Of a stretch of 64,000 nucleotides of DNA, positions 44,607 through 55,025 are shown in pieces. The notes below the pieces were generated by a model. It was not told the DNA's origin and searched no databases. It saw only the letters and a program-made list of their open reading frames with translations. A program made the position numbers and the translations under genes. This DNA is from Neurospora tetraspora. Taxonomy: Eukaryota; Ascomycota; Sordariomycetes; Sordariales; Sordariaceae. Each line of letters opens with the position of its first letter. Position 1 is the stretch's first letter. Location of the stretch: positions 310,001 through 374,000 of the forward strand of contig NW_026944393.1 of NCBI RefSeq assembly GCF_033439725.1, read 5' to 3'.

Positions 44607-45459
44607 GGCGACTTGGTCGATGATGGGGGAGTAGGCAAAACTGCCCTGTTGATGTGCACGGGTGTTGGGGAGCGGTGGCACGGAACAAGTTGGTAAAACG
44701 CAATTATGTACGGTGAGATTGTCAAGGGGAAGTGGCAATATTGAAGGAATATCGAATGTTAGGTAGGTACTCAACGGAAAGATTGAGTGGTGAGCGATTG
44801 ACCACAGGCCTCGGCCGTAGGCGGGAGACATGAACATGAGAATAGGCATCAACTTCCATACCATCTGTCAGGTACACGTTACTAGACTGTCTTAAACATC
44901 CTTAGACCTAGTTGCCTACCTACCTACTATCATACGAGCCACTCTTTCCATGCATAGAGGATACCGAGATATATGCCTACTGCGTCGTTAGCATCGCCGT
45001 CCAGCAAGCCCGTTAACATGGCTGGAGCGTACGAGATACCTCCTATATAGGTAGGTATCATCCCTCGGGTGCGATAATCGCTAGAGGTACATTGGTTTCT
45101 TCAGCATGTAATGGCTTTTGCATGCCCACAGCCATGTATAGCTCTGTCTCAGTTTGCTAGGTAGATGTCATGATCTCCGTGGCCACTGGTGAATGGCTCA
45201 GGCGGCGTCATCGTTGTTAGAACGCGACTGCCAGTTCAAACCTGGGATAGAGAGTGAACCATTGCGACCTTGGAATCTGGCGCAGGTTTGAGGGTATCAA
45301 GGTCGCTCACCGTTCACTCCTGAATCCTTTCCAATTGATCTATAGATTTCCCAATGCCAGTAGTATACAATCCACGAAACTTTCTCTGAACCAAAACTCA
45401 CCTGAACAAGTTGCACATTCCATTCCCTTACGACCATCTTCTCAACCATTCCACCCACA
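44607..45459. other. Intergenic region with promoter duplicated from 43.3 kb
   Basis: No gene is supported. The sequence from about 45180 carries the same promoter words as the 43.3-kb region (TGGTGAATGGC, CAGTTCAAACCT, AGGTTTGA, TCAAGGTCGC). (TACC)n/(CTAC)n tracts occur near 44915-44935 and 45050. Confidence 0.55.
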
Positions 45460-46230
45460 ATGTCAGAACCCAAACAAACATCAGCCCCTATCAACGATCA
45501 GGACGCGGGTTTTGTCGATGACGATCTCGCAGCGCCCCAAACCAAGAGGATGCCAGAAGAGCCCATCAGGGACACTCCATCGAGGAAAAGACTGAAGATG
45601 TGCCCAGACGAGGATCCTACGGCCAACACCCCGGCTCCAGCTCATCAATCTATCAAGGACAACAGTCCCCAGAACACCAAAGCACCGCTAAACACAGCCC
45701 TTTGGAACGACACTACTCGCGAAGTCTACGAACACCTCAAAGACCGCGCGGAGAAGCTTGAAGATGCCCCTATCCACAGCATGGTCGACGCCTCCTCCTC
45801 GAAGAAAGACAGCCCGAAATCTGATGCCCCTTCCGAGGACGGTACCCGAAGGAACATCTACGAGACCCTCCTCGGCCGGATTCAGTCCACATTGAAGCAA
45901 CTTCACGACCAGCAAGAGCAAGAGAAGATGGGGCAATCAAGTGCGGACCCTACCTCCAGTCGTCCCACCACCGACACCAATCTCAACCCTTCAAACCCTT
46001 CTATCCCTCCCAACAACGAGCACTCTCCCTCGCCTTGTACCAAGGCCTCCCCCAAGCCGTCGTCCTCATCTACTAAGCGCAAGCGGTCCAAGCGCAAGCG
46101 GTCCGGTCCCTCGATGAGGATATTCGCTGTCAAAGGAACGAAGGCAGAGCGCCTCCGCGAGTACATGAAGTACTTTCCAAAACTCCCTTCGCCGACGCTG
46201 AGCCCCCCTAGTTATCCTAGCTCTTCATGA
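45460..46230 (+). CDS. NLS/coiled-coil orphan protein with GTKAERL motif, paralogue 2 (256 residues)
   Basis: This starts at ATG 45460 after CCACCCACA. The architecture matches the 43.6-kb gene: acidic start, NLS (TPSRKRLKMCPDED), LWNDTTREVYEHLKDRAEK block, coiled coil (LLGRIQSTLKQLHDQQEQEK), Ser/Pro linker, strong basic patch (TKRKRSKRKRSGPS), then AVKGTKAERLREYMKYFPK and a short Pro/Ser tail. The GTKAERLREYMKYFP motif is almost identical to the one in the kinase-linked gene at 47.4 kb. A donor-like GTAAGTACC lies shortly after the stop. Probably a nuclear protein of unknown role. Confidence 0.7.
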   Translation: MSEPKQTSAPINDQDAGFVDDDLAAPQTKRMPEEPIRDTPSRKRLKMCPDEDPTANTPAPAHQSIKDNSPQNTKAPLNTALWNDTTREVYEHLKDRAEKLEDAPIHSMVDASSSKKDSPKSDAPSEDGTRRNIYETLLGRIQSTLKQLHDQQEQEKMGQSSADPTSSRPTTDTNLNPSNPSIPPNNEHSPSPCTKASPKPSSSSTKRKRSKRKRSGPSMRIFAVKGTKAERLREYMKYFPKLPSPTLSPPSYPSSS

Positions 46231-46987
46231 AGCTCTTCACTAACCTCCGCGGTAAGTACCTCTACCTAAGAGCGACACTCGGAAGATGAGTGTAAGTGTT
46301 GAAACTAATGTTGAGGATTAGGCACAAGAAGATTCGACCTAGGGTTTAGTACGTCAATCGACCTGAGACTGACCTCGATATGGCTACCTAGAGGTACTGA
46401 TGCTGCTATGATGAGGAGAGAGAAGCACCTAGAGAGCAAAGGAGAATAGAAGGATTGGTAGCTGCACGGTGAAGGCTGGAGTCAAGCGTTGTACCTTGCC
46501 CTGTCCCGTGCCGACGGGGAAGTATCACCGGAGGCTTGATCGGATATGAGACGAGACGTATACATTTACCTATGCATCGTAGGCAGGATTGTACATACCT
46601 CATGTAGAAATCTGATACGCTTCGCTTTATTTCCCAGAGACATTTGTATCTCTAGTAGGTACCTATATAGAGGTATCTATACCTCTAAACATACCTTTCA
46701 GGCGTCAGTAAGGCGCTACAATAACAATCACGACACTCACATAGAATATCACAAAGAGAAAACCAGGCTCTGAGCCAGGTTTGTTCCGCAAGGCTGCTTC
46801 TGCATGGCCTTTCAAACCTTGCCATTCACAGGAACATTTTTAAACCTTAGAATGACAGACTAAGGTCCATCCAGTTTTATGTTTTCACCCATTCCCAGTT
46901 GCAAAGCGAAATAGAGCAGATCTCGTTCCCCTTCTCCGGCTATTCATTGCAAATCCGACAGCATCAGCTCCACAGTCTTCGTCCACG
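46231..46987. other. Intergenic region and promoter of the kinase-linked gene
   Basis: No gene is supported. CAGGTTTGTTCCGCAAGG and TTTCAAACCTTGCCATTCAC at 46775-46835 echo the CAGGTTTGAA/TTCAAACCTTG words upstream of the two preceding paralogues. Confidence 0.5.
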
Positions 46988-49386
46988 ATGGTGAGAATCA
47001 GAGGGCCATTCCGTAGGCCTGACAACAATGTCGTAGTCGCAGACGACCTCGGAACTCGCGCAGATCAGCCCAAGAGGAGTGCAGAAGACTCCGGCAGTGG
47101 CAGCCCGTCCAAGAAACGGTTGAGGATGGCCGAAGACGAGAATGACCAGGCAAACAGCTCAGCTCTTCCTCCTCTTGATGGCGCCACTCCCACAACCACC
47201 TCCGGCACATTGCCCTCTTCAGGCCCCCCAACCGCTTCAAAGCATTCCCACGCGCCTGATCCTTCGGTTTTCCCTTCGCTCTCCACCAACTCCACCAAGC
47301 CCCATTCCGAGAACAGGAACAAAATTACCAAGCGCAGGCGGGCGGTCCCAGTCAAAGGCACCAAGGCGGACCGCCTGCGCGAGTACATGAAGTACTTCCC
47401 CAAGAGCCGTTCTACGACCAGCTACCCGAGCCGTTCCCAAGGCTGCTCTTTAAGCTCCATGCCTGGAAACAGAAGCATCACTGTAGAGCCCAAGAAGATG
47501 TCGACGACGCCAAGTCCGACTCATCAGAACCCGAATACTTCGACATACACGACGACGACATCACTAGTCCCATTGAAGCTCTGGATGACTATGGCCCCGG
47601 CGGCTTCCACCCTGTTCATCTAGGCGACACTCTCGGTCCCCTCTCTGACCCTTCCCGCTTTCGCGTCCTCCACAAGCTGGGTTGCGGCGGCTTCGGCACC
47701 GTCTGGCTCTGTCGCGATACCAGAGATGGCAAACCCAAAGCGCTCAAGATTCTTTTGGGCTATGCATCGGAAAAAGCTGCAAGAGAGTGCCCTGACTTGA
47801 AAGCCCTACAAATTCTTACCCACTCCGACTCTCACTACACGGACCTCTCCCAGTCCTCCCCTCAAGCTCCCCAAGCGCCACAGACGGCCGAAGATCTTTT
47901 CCGAGAACACCACATCGCTTTACCGACAGAGCACTTCTGGCTCCCCTATCAACCCAACGGCACGCACCTCTGTTTCGTCACTCCCTTTCTGGGTCCCAGC
48001 CTCGGCTCCTTTTGCTCCATTTACGGACACGTCACAGATCTGGTCAAACATGTTTGTTTCCAGCTTGTTGAGGCAATGCGGTTCATGCACCAGAAGGGCT
48101 TGTGCCACGGGGATTTTAGGCCGGCCAACATTCTCCTTTGCTTGAAAGAGGAGGTAAACAAAATGGGGGACGAAGAGCTGGTGGAGGCTTTAGGAGGCGT
48201 ACAGACGGCGAAACTTTCCAGAACCCCACGTGACGACAATAACAAGAAGGGAGACAAACAGAAAGAGAAGGAATGGCCAAAGGAGCTCCCACGGTATTTC
48301 GTCGGAGAGGTAGACATGACCAAGTTGATCAGGGGAGGATGGTGTTCATCAAGCGTGGCGGTCATCGACTTCGGAGTGTCGTATCATGTCGACAAACCGC
48401 CTGTCAATGGCTCAGGAATTCCGCTGCGGTATGCGCCACCGGAGGAGGCAATCACGCGCAAGAACGAAGAGGAAAAAGAGGAGGTGATCATCAATCTAGG
48501 ACCAAAGAGCGATATCTGGGCTCTCGGCGTCACGCTCGCCGAGCTCGCGCTCGGCTGTTTCCCCTTTGCCAAGTCTCCAAATGACTTACTATCTGCGGTC
48601 GACAACATGGAGATGGTCATGGGCGCAATGCCGGAGCCGTTTCGCACGGCAGTCAGGGAGTGGTATAGGGAGACCGGTGGTTCAAGACGCATTTCATTGG
48701 AAGCTGTCGACATGGTGACGGACCCGGAGACAGGCGAGAAGGTGTTGAGCCCGTTGTCATTTTCGGTCAAGCGGTGGAAAGCCAGAAAGAATGCAATCAA
48801 GAATATGTGTGGCTACGAGGATCCGATCAGTCACACGATGGCAATTGGCCTGCATCAGTCGCATACGGAGGCAATGGCGGCTTCCATCGAGAGGCAGTGG
48901 GCGCGGGACAAGACGAGGTTGCCGGCTTATGGTTTTGAAGGGACGGAGGCCGAGGTGGGTGGTGGTCAAGCGCCGAAGAAGAAGGTCGGTGACATTGAAT
49001 CGTTTCGGGACTTGCTTTTGGGTATCTTCAAGTGGATGCCGGAGAATCGGGCGGGCATGGCCGATATTCTTGCTCATCCGTGGTTTGCGGATCGTTACGC
49101 TTCCTCGAACAACAGGAAGCCGGAAGGTCTGGTGTCGAAACTCTCTCAAGGTATGCATTTTCTACATCAACACTTACACTTTCCATGGACATCGCTCACT
49201 AACATCATTTTCTTCTCATCAGGCACACTCGGCCTCATCAACTTCGCGGCCCGGATCCCTTTCAAAGTCAGCAAGTTCTTCTTCAACGCGTTCACACGAA
49301 TCTTCGGCATCTTTTCGAACCCCGTTTGGTTCTTGTGGGGCGGTCGCCTGCGCACAAACAACCGCAGTGATCTTGAGGCTCAGTGA
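46988..49386 (+). pseudogene. GTKADRL module fused to an SRPK-like protein kinase, with a frame change between them
   Basis: The ATG frame at 46988 encodes an NLS (QPKRSAEDSGSGSPSKKRLR) and ends its sensible part at VKGTKADRLREYMKYFPKS. From about 47400 a different frame becomes protein-like (EPFYDQLPEPFPRLLFKLHA ... EPEYFDIHDDD ... GGFHPVHLGDTLG) and is the kinase frame: glycine loop KLGCGGFGTVW, lysine motif KALKILL, catalytic loop HQKGLCHGDFRPANILL, VIDFGVSYH, SDIWALGVTL, EPFRTAVREWYRE. That frame has a TGA at 47257 and no ATG before the glycine loop, so the kinase cannot start on its own. A single-base difference in the TTCCCC run near 47397 would join the frames; a weak intron (GTACAT ... 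CCCAAG, 59 bp) would also do so. A genuine 72-bp intron (49151-49222, GTATGC, CACTAAC, TCATCAG) interrupts the C-terminus, which ends in a hydrophobic stretch (IFGIFSNPVWFLW). Either a frameshifted gene, an unusual splice, or an assembly error. Confidence 0.6.
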
Positions 49387-51160
49387 GAGGTGGTGTTGAC
49401 ACGGGATGGACCGGTGGCCAGGAGTCAGGAGAGGAGCTGCTGGTCGGGGTGCAGTAGCAAGGAGGAATGTGAGGCTTATACTGCCACTGTAAATAGAAAC
49501 AAGAAACATCAAAAAAAAAAAAACAAAAAAAAAACATATAAACTACCTCAATAACGCCGTATAAACATTCTTCGTAATTGCTTATGCAAAGGATTTGTTA
49601 ATGGTGTTTTCATCGGCGAGTGTCCCCGGAGTGACCATCATGCGCACCTGTGATTGTTACGGTAAGTTTGGTATCGGCGACGTATCGGTAGCTACATTGT
49701 CAAACATGGTACGTTCACTCCTAAATATCTTGTGACAAGTGACATATTTGACCGTCCAAACATGTTGGACATGCCCATTAATGATTGGAGTTTTCCTTAC
49801 TAACTCTTTGTGTCATGGTCACAAACCTGTGCTTTGTCTGGTGCTGATGTTGCAAAACTGCCGCTGCACAATGTCCTCCGTTGGATGACAGGGAGGAACA
49901 AACACAAATTCTTTGTTCATGGCATGCTTTTCTTTCACTAAATGTGACACTGACAAGGACCTACCTACCCCATAGCAGTTGGATGACTTTTGGTTGTCCA
50001 GATATCAGATTGACAAAGAAGCCCTTCAAACAGATAGGAAGGGATAGGGTAGGTAGGTCAGGCACAACAATCACCATACACAGTAACACGGCCGTTACAT
50101 GCAATGCAAGTCGTTACAATACCCGTATTGAACATCTCTCCCCGCGTCAACCATACCTGACAATACCTAGTGAAGGAAAGAGATGTGAATGAAAAAATGA
50201 AGTGCTGGAATATTGTTTCGAACGACGAGTGGCAGCTTCTTAATTCCTGCCATGGTCTCTTGAAGAAACATTGTTCAACAGGAAAGTTTCATACCACTAG
50301 GTACGTTACGTTACATGGTTGTATCAAACAAGCGTGTAAGTTACGTTCATGATAGCAATTAGTGGAAGGGCAGCAAAAGGGAGTAGTCCAACTTCGCTTT
50401 ATGGAAACGGACCTGAGAGACACACAAATACACGCGCGAGCGGGATTGATGGTTAGCAAGGAACCTATAAGTCAATGGCTACTTGACCTTTTCCCAGCCA
50501 GTTCATCTGTTCACGTTTCATCTTCATCATTCTCTGGGAGATCCGTAGAAGATATCGTAAGGTGCAAGATAGGTACCTACCCTCAAAAGAATGGATTAGG
50601 ACTGGACCCTGGTAGAAATATAGATGAACTCAACGTTGTGAGAAGAAACCCGATAACACAGCTTATATAGCTTACATGTATTCCAACGTACTCCTTTGGT
50701 TACGAAGCCGGAAAGCATGAGTATCATGATGTATTACCCCACGAGCGTATCTCCTCCGCAAAAATAGATATACGAACATATTGAACCAGCATGAAGTGCC
50801 TATCGACCTACCTACTACCTACCTACCTCCTACACTGATATGGGGCATGGACAACCACGGCCCACGCGACACTCCCAATCCCACACCCAGAAGCTCCCTT
50901 CGCCGGCTCCCTCGGTGTCATTTTTACCAAAAGCTTCACTGGCGACGTCGCTACAGTAATCAGCACGGGGACGCCTCAACCAGACTATCACTGAGACTGC
51001 CAGAACGAGCAGCCCATTTCAAAGATCAAACCTGCCCGGCATCTAGCTGTGAGCTAACACCCGCTTCCCTCCGTACATCTTCACCGAGAAAGATTGCCCT
51101 CGGAACGAGCGCCTGGTAGACGGGTAGCTGGTAGAGTACGACTCGAATCCCCTCCTAAAG
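49387..51160. other. Intergenic region without a supported gene
   Basis: Open frames are short and unconvincing. There is an A-rich stretch at 49511-49535 and (TACC)n at 50805-50830. The right end runs into remnants of the HVTLYAGKK family. Confidence 0.5.
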
Positions 51161-52132
51161 AGGTGTGTCCGTTTCGGTCCGGTCCCCACGAGAACCAGAA
51201 TCCTCACGACGAGCTCGGCACCGTAGAGTAGTCAGAGTCACCAACGCCACGACTAATCGCACATCGAATGCGACAATCCCGGCCGACCTTCATGTGACGC
51301 TGTTGGTCGGCAAGAAGACCGGAGCTCGGGGGGAAGAATTGTATCTCCAAGGACACATCTACATCGAGACTGTCCAAAGGCCCGGAAGTGACGACGAAGA
51401 GGAATGGGAGTATGTTTACCTGGCGGACCCCTCCCGCCGCCAATACCCCAAGCCTGGCGAGCCGCCCGTCTCGGAGGAGTGGTGGCTCACCGAAAACACC
51501 CACAAGGTCACACAAGCTCGAGGGAAATGGTATCGACCTTCGCACCATCCTGCAAAAGAAAAATGTGGGGTTCGCAGACAGCCACGAGGCTCGAAGCGTC
51601 TACAATCCGGAAGATTATGGCTTCCAACAGGACGGATCCTCACATCATTTGGATCCAGAAGCCCAGCAGAACTTTCGAAGATGAGCACGTAGTTCAGTTT
51701 AGCCAAGTACAATCCATCATCCGCCACCCAAGAAAAACACATACCGCCGACTTGCATATCACCCTGTATGCCGGCAAGCACTAAGCAGACTGGAAACACT
51801 TCGCGAAGAACTTCACATACTTGCAGGGACACATTTACTTACAAAAGATTCTTCGAGGCGACGGAAGCAACAAGGAAGAGTACGACCTGGCATACCTCGC
51901 CGACCCATCCACCAGGAGGGATGTCAACAGAATCGAGAGGCCCGCCAGCGAGGAAAGTTGGTACTGCCCGAAGGTATACAAGCTGTCTTCGGGACCGGCG
52001 CCGATCTTGGCCTTGGCTAGTAACGGTAATACTAATGGTTCAAGCGCCAACATCACCCTTTGGCCGTCGGCAGGGCCGTCGCAGCCAGACGACGGGCTGT
52101 CTAGCACCACCGGCTGTGCGATGAGTTGCTAG
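51161..52132 (+). pseudogene. Degenerate tandem copies of the LGLxYAVIRTGPH/HVTLYAGKK family
   Basis: At least two broken copies are seen. The first contains, in different frames, PHENQNPHDELGT (51190-51225) and then PADLHVTLLVGKKTGARGEE, LYLQGHIYIETVQRPGSDDE and YVYLADPSRR. After another frame change it continues GNGIDLRTILQKKN ... YNPEDYG and HIIWIQKPSRTFEDE ... SQVQSIIR. A second, partial copy follows with TADLHITLYAGKH ending in TAA (51782-51784), then YLQGHIYLQKILRGDGSNKE, EYDLAYLADPSTRRD and ASEESWYCPKVYKLSSG to a stop at 52132. Each block aligns with the best-preserved member at 52.78 kb, but no single frame covers a whole copy. The family is unrecognised. Confidence 0.65.
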
Positions 52133-52438
52133 CTTCTGGAATCCAAGAGAATATCATCGGTTCCCTCTCGCGTTGCCTTCAAAGTTATCACCGAGTCCAT
52201 ATCTCTCAAGGAGCTACAAACCCATATATATCCAAACAGAGATACCGATACGCTCGCCACCAGCGGAATAGGCCCAGGCAAATGGGCGCGTGATGGGGCA
52301 CCAAGGGGACTAACATCATGTCAGGAACCGACTGTGGCCGTGGCGGTGCGCAGTCATCAACGACCATCCGAAGCGACCAAAGTAACCCCGACCTCAAAGC
52401 ACCTCCAATCTGCTTCAACAACTAGAAGCAAACACATG

Positions 52439-52777
52439 TAAGCAACTCAACGTAGCCCCTGTCTCTATGTCTTCCCAGTCTTACTTTTCCATCACAAGTA
52501 GAAGCGACTCAGTTGAATCGTGACCTCAATGCATAGGTCTCCAGACATCAACAAGACCCAGAAGCGAGTAAGCAACCCAACGTAGCCCCGATCTTGATGT
52601 CTTCCCAGTTTAACATTTTGATCACAAGCAGAAGCGACTCAATTGAATCGTAAGTTGAAAGCATCTCCAGACATAAACTGGAACAAAAAGCCGGTAAGCA
52701 ACCCAATGTAGCCCCGATCTTGATGTTATCTATCCTAACTTTCCGATTACAAGCAGAAGTAACTCAGCAAGATCAAG
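52439..52777 (+). repeat. Three tandem copies of a 126-129 bp unit upstream of the 52.78-kb gene
   Basis: Units start at 52439, 52568 and 52694 with GTAAGCAAC(C/T)CAA(C/T)GTAGCCCC. They share GATCTTGATGTCTTCCCAGT, ATCACAAGCAGAAGCGACTC and CTCCAGACAT. The third unit ends at the ATG at 52778. Each unit opens with a donor-like GTAAGC and, in the first two, has TTCCCAG about 40 bp later, so it could be read as leader sequence duplicated with splice-like ends. Confidence 0.75.
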
Positions 52778-53443
52778 ATGCCTCCTACCCGCCCATGGAC
52801 GACCAAGGATGGTAAGGTCCACGGCATGGACCAGCAGATTCCTAATCCTTCCAGTCATGTACGGTTTTACCCTGGTGACCAAATCCAAGGAAACGGTCTT
52901 GACCTTGCCACCGTATTGAAGAAGAAAGCAGCCGCGGCAGCTGAGAGGGAAAAGTTTATGAAGGGTGCCGGTGCCAGAGGACCGGGTGGCTGGGGATCCA
53001 GCAGCCGAGGACGCGGCGCTGGAGCATCCAGCACCGGCAGCGCCAGAACGTTCGACCCTGCCCAGTTCGGGCTCGAGCGAGACACCAATATCGTCTGGAT
53101 CGAGGAGCCAAGGAGAAGGTTCGCCAAGAACCAGCAAGGAACCGACAACTTTGCGCAAGTTCAATCCATCATCCGCCAAAGCCTGTCCCGCCTCGGCCTC
53201 GACTATGCAGTCGTTCGCACCGGTCCTCACGAGGACCAAAACCTGCACGATGAGCTGGGCACCGTCCGGAAACGCACCGATGCCGTCAGTGGCCGGGTGT
53301 CTAATGAGACTTCGCCTGCCGACTTACATGTCACCTTGTATGCCGGCAAGAAGGATGGCATGAGGGGCGAAGAGCTCTCCAATTCGGGCTCGAGCAAGAC
53401 GAGAACATTGTTTGGGTCGAGGAGCCGCGGAGGGGATTCGTAG
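52778..53443 (+). CDS. Best-preserved member of the LGLxYAV/HVTLYAGKK family (221 residues, probably truncated)
   Basis: I do not recognise this domain. Order of blocks: VRFYPGDQIQGNGLDLATVL and a basic Ala-rich helix; a Gly/Arg/Ser-rich linker (ARGPGGWGSSSRGRGAGASS); FDPAQFGLERDTNIVWIEEP; FAQVQSIIRQ; RLGLDYAVVRTGPHEDQNLH; a variable stretch; SPADLHVTLYAGKKDGMRGE. The frame then leaves the family alignment at a junction (GAGCTC near 53371) where a second copy of the FGLExDxNIVW block begins in another frame, so the normal LQGHIYI block is missing. HVTL and HITL resemble the H-x-T-h signature of 2H phosphoesterases, but only one such motif is evident, so this is only a thought. Preceded directly by the 126-bp tandem repeats. 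Possibly expressed as a truncated protein. Confidence 0.55.
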   Translation: MPPTRPWTTKDGKVHGMDQQIPNPSSHVRFYPGDQIQGNGLDLATVLKKKAAAAAEREKFMKGAGARGPGGWGSSSRGRGAGASSTGSARTFDPAQFGLERDTNIVWIEEPRRRFAKNQQGTDNFAQVQSIIRQSLSRLGLDYAVVRTGPHEDQNLHDELGTVRKRTDAVSGRVSNETSPADLHVTLYAGKKDGMRGEELSNSGSSKTRTLFGSRSRGGDS

Positions 53444-53887
53444 AGAATCGGCAAGGGACCGATAACTTTGCTACCAACGTGGTCTTCCCAGCCGCTTCGA
53501 AAACAAATGGCCAGTATGGAAGCAATACCACCAATGGCCCGGTGAACTCAAGTACAAGCCATCATGGAGGCCAAGCTCGGGGCAGTGGATCTTCAGCAAG
53601 GGGTGGCAGGGCAGGTCTTCCTAACGAACCACACCCAATCACCAATGCCCCCAACAACTCTAGCTTCACCAAAAACCTCTCCGGCCAAGGTAACAACCTT
53701 GGATACCTCTATGGTAACAGCTTCGGCTAGGGCCAGAATGTCATCGCCCAAGGCAACCACTTGTCCGGTCAAGGCCGGCAACCATGGGTGCCAAATGTAT
53801 GATCCGGCCAAGTATGGCCTGGAGTCAGACAGTAATATCCTTCGGATCGGTGAAGGCCAAAAGAGGTATAACTGCCCTGTGATATAA
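53372..53887 (+). pseudogene. Second, broken copy of the FGLExDxNIVW segment with a Gly/Asn-rich tail
   Basis: In a frame different from the preceding gene, the sequence reads QFGLEQDENIVWVEEPRRGF, then VENRQGTDNFATNVVFP and a Ser/Gly/Asn-rich region (LSGQGNNLGYLYGNSFG). A TAG at 53728-53730 stands where the repeat pattern predicts Gln (CAG), a CpA-to-TpA change. The pattern continues after it (GQNVIAQGNHLSGQGRQP), and a third, shifted frame gives YDPAKYGLESDSNILRIGE. There are thus three copies of the NIVW block within 850 bp, all but the first broken. Confidence 0.6.
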
Positions 53888-54639
53888 CGTTACATGACAA
53901 CCTCCAGCATCTCCACGGTGTCTTCGGCACTCGTATACTTCATTTTGGAATCTTTCATTAGGACGCCTGGTAGATACCGCTGGCTCCGAGTTTATTGGCG
54001 ATGTCAAAGCGGGAGGGGGAGGAAGGAGGGTCGAGAATGTCGTGGATGTATATGGCGTAGACAACGACAAGGGCGGGTGGTTTTGATATGTTCGTAGCGA
54101 TTGACAGAATTAGTTGTGTCGGGCAGGCATTGCTGCGGTTCTTCTTCTTGGAATTCGTGCTAGGGTTTGAAACGTGTTGTCTTCCCTATCGCCATGGTCT
54201 TCGTTCGTAGTCTTCGTCCGTGTTCTCTTCTTTCTTGAGTCTTGACATCGACGGCGCTCGAAAGTCAGAGGCGGGCGCGGGAGCTTCTCGTCTAGTTGGA
54301 CTCGGCTGTCGTGATCTGTGTTTCCGAACGTGGCAGGCAGTCGGAATTGGATTGGGGACGACATCATCATCGTCGAAGGGAGACGGAGTGTCAGTCGAGA
54401 AGATGGAGGAAGCAGTCGCGCGAGTGATGGTTGGAATTGACTCGATCGAGGCATGTTGCCAGTAAATGTTCAAGGGATTTGTATCTGCCACGATAAACCA
54501 CCACGCCAGGAAGCACCCGACAAAATTGAAAGAGACCGGTGAGGCTCCGATGGAAAGGCTAAGGTAACTTGATGCCGCTGGCATGCAGCCGCTAGCACGG
54601 CAGCTGCCTGTGTCTGTCTGCCTGCCCACCTGCCATGCC
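53888..54639. other. Intergenic region without a supported gene
   Basis: A minus-strand open frame (54695-54186) has an Arg/Ser/Asp-rich C-terminal half that could be coding, but its N-terminal half comes from the CCTG-rich tract and from repeat sequence, so I do not call it. (CCTG)n-like sequence lies at 54605-54670. Confidence 0.4.
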
Positions 54640-55025
54640 TGCCTGCCCATGCCTGCCCACGCCTGCCTCTCCCAGTTGGCAGACGCACCTTCCATCTCAA
54701 CACATTCCTCCCCCCAACGGTGACTCCTGCCTTATAACCCCTCATCCCACCCCTCCTTCCAACACCCCCAGCCAACGACCAGTTCGGTCCTGGTCGGATA
54801 GTGCAGTCAGTAGTACCGCTGCTCAGCTCTGCATCTCCCACCGTGGCCCCGTCCGGTTTCGAGTTCGATTCTCGGCCGGGGAGATGAATCATGTGGTTCT
54901 TTTCAACAATTGGAAGGAACAAAGCCGACAGCGTGCATCCATGACACCGTGGGATTTGTATCACTGACTCGGGCTATTGGCCGGTTGAAACCGGTTGTTC
55001 TATCTGTTGGCTTCTCTTTTTTTTG
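54640..55025 (+). mobile_element. tRNA-derived SINE-like repeat, copy 2
   Basis: This aligns with 16185-16590 in the same orientation: C-rich leader (CCCTCCTTCCAACACCCCCA), A-box-like GATAGTGCAGTCAGTAG (from 54797), B-box-like GAGTTCGATTC (54861-54871), GCCGACAGCGTGC, GGTTGTTCTATCTGTTGGC and a terminal T-run. D-arm GTGC/GTAC and T-arm TCGAG/CTCGG can be drawn, but no full cloverleaf. The two copies differ by scattered substitutions and indels, not by RIP-type transitions alone. Confidence 0.55.

Noticed and set aside
54186-54695. 169-codon minus-strand open frame with an Arg/Ser/Asp-rich end
   Set aside because: Half of it is CCTG repeat and SINE-like sequence; no start or domain is supported.
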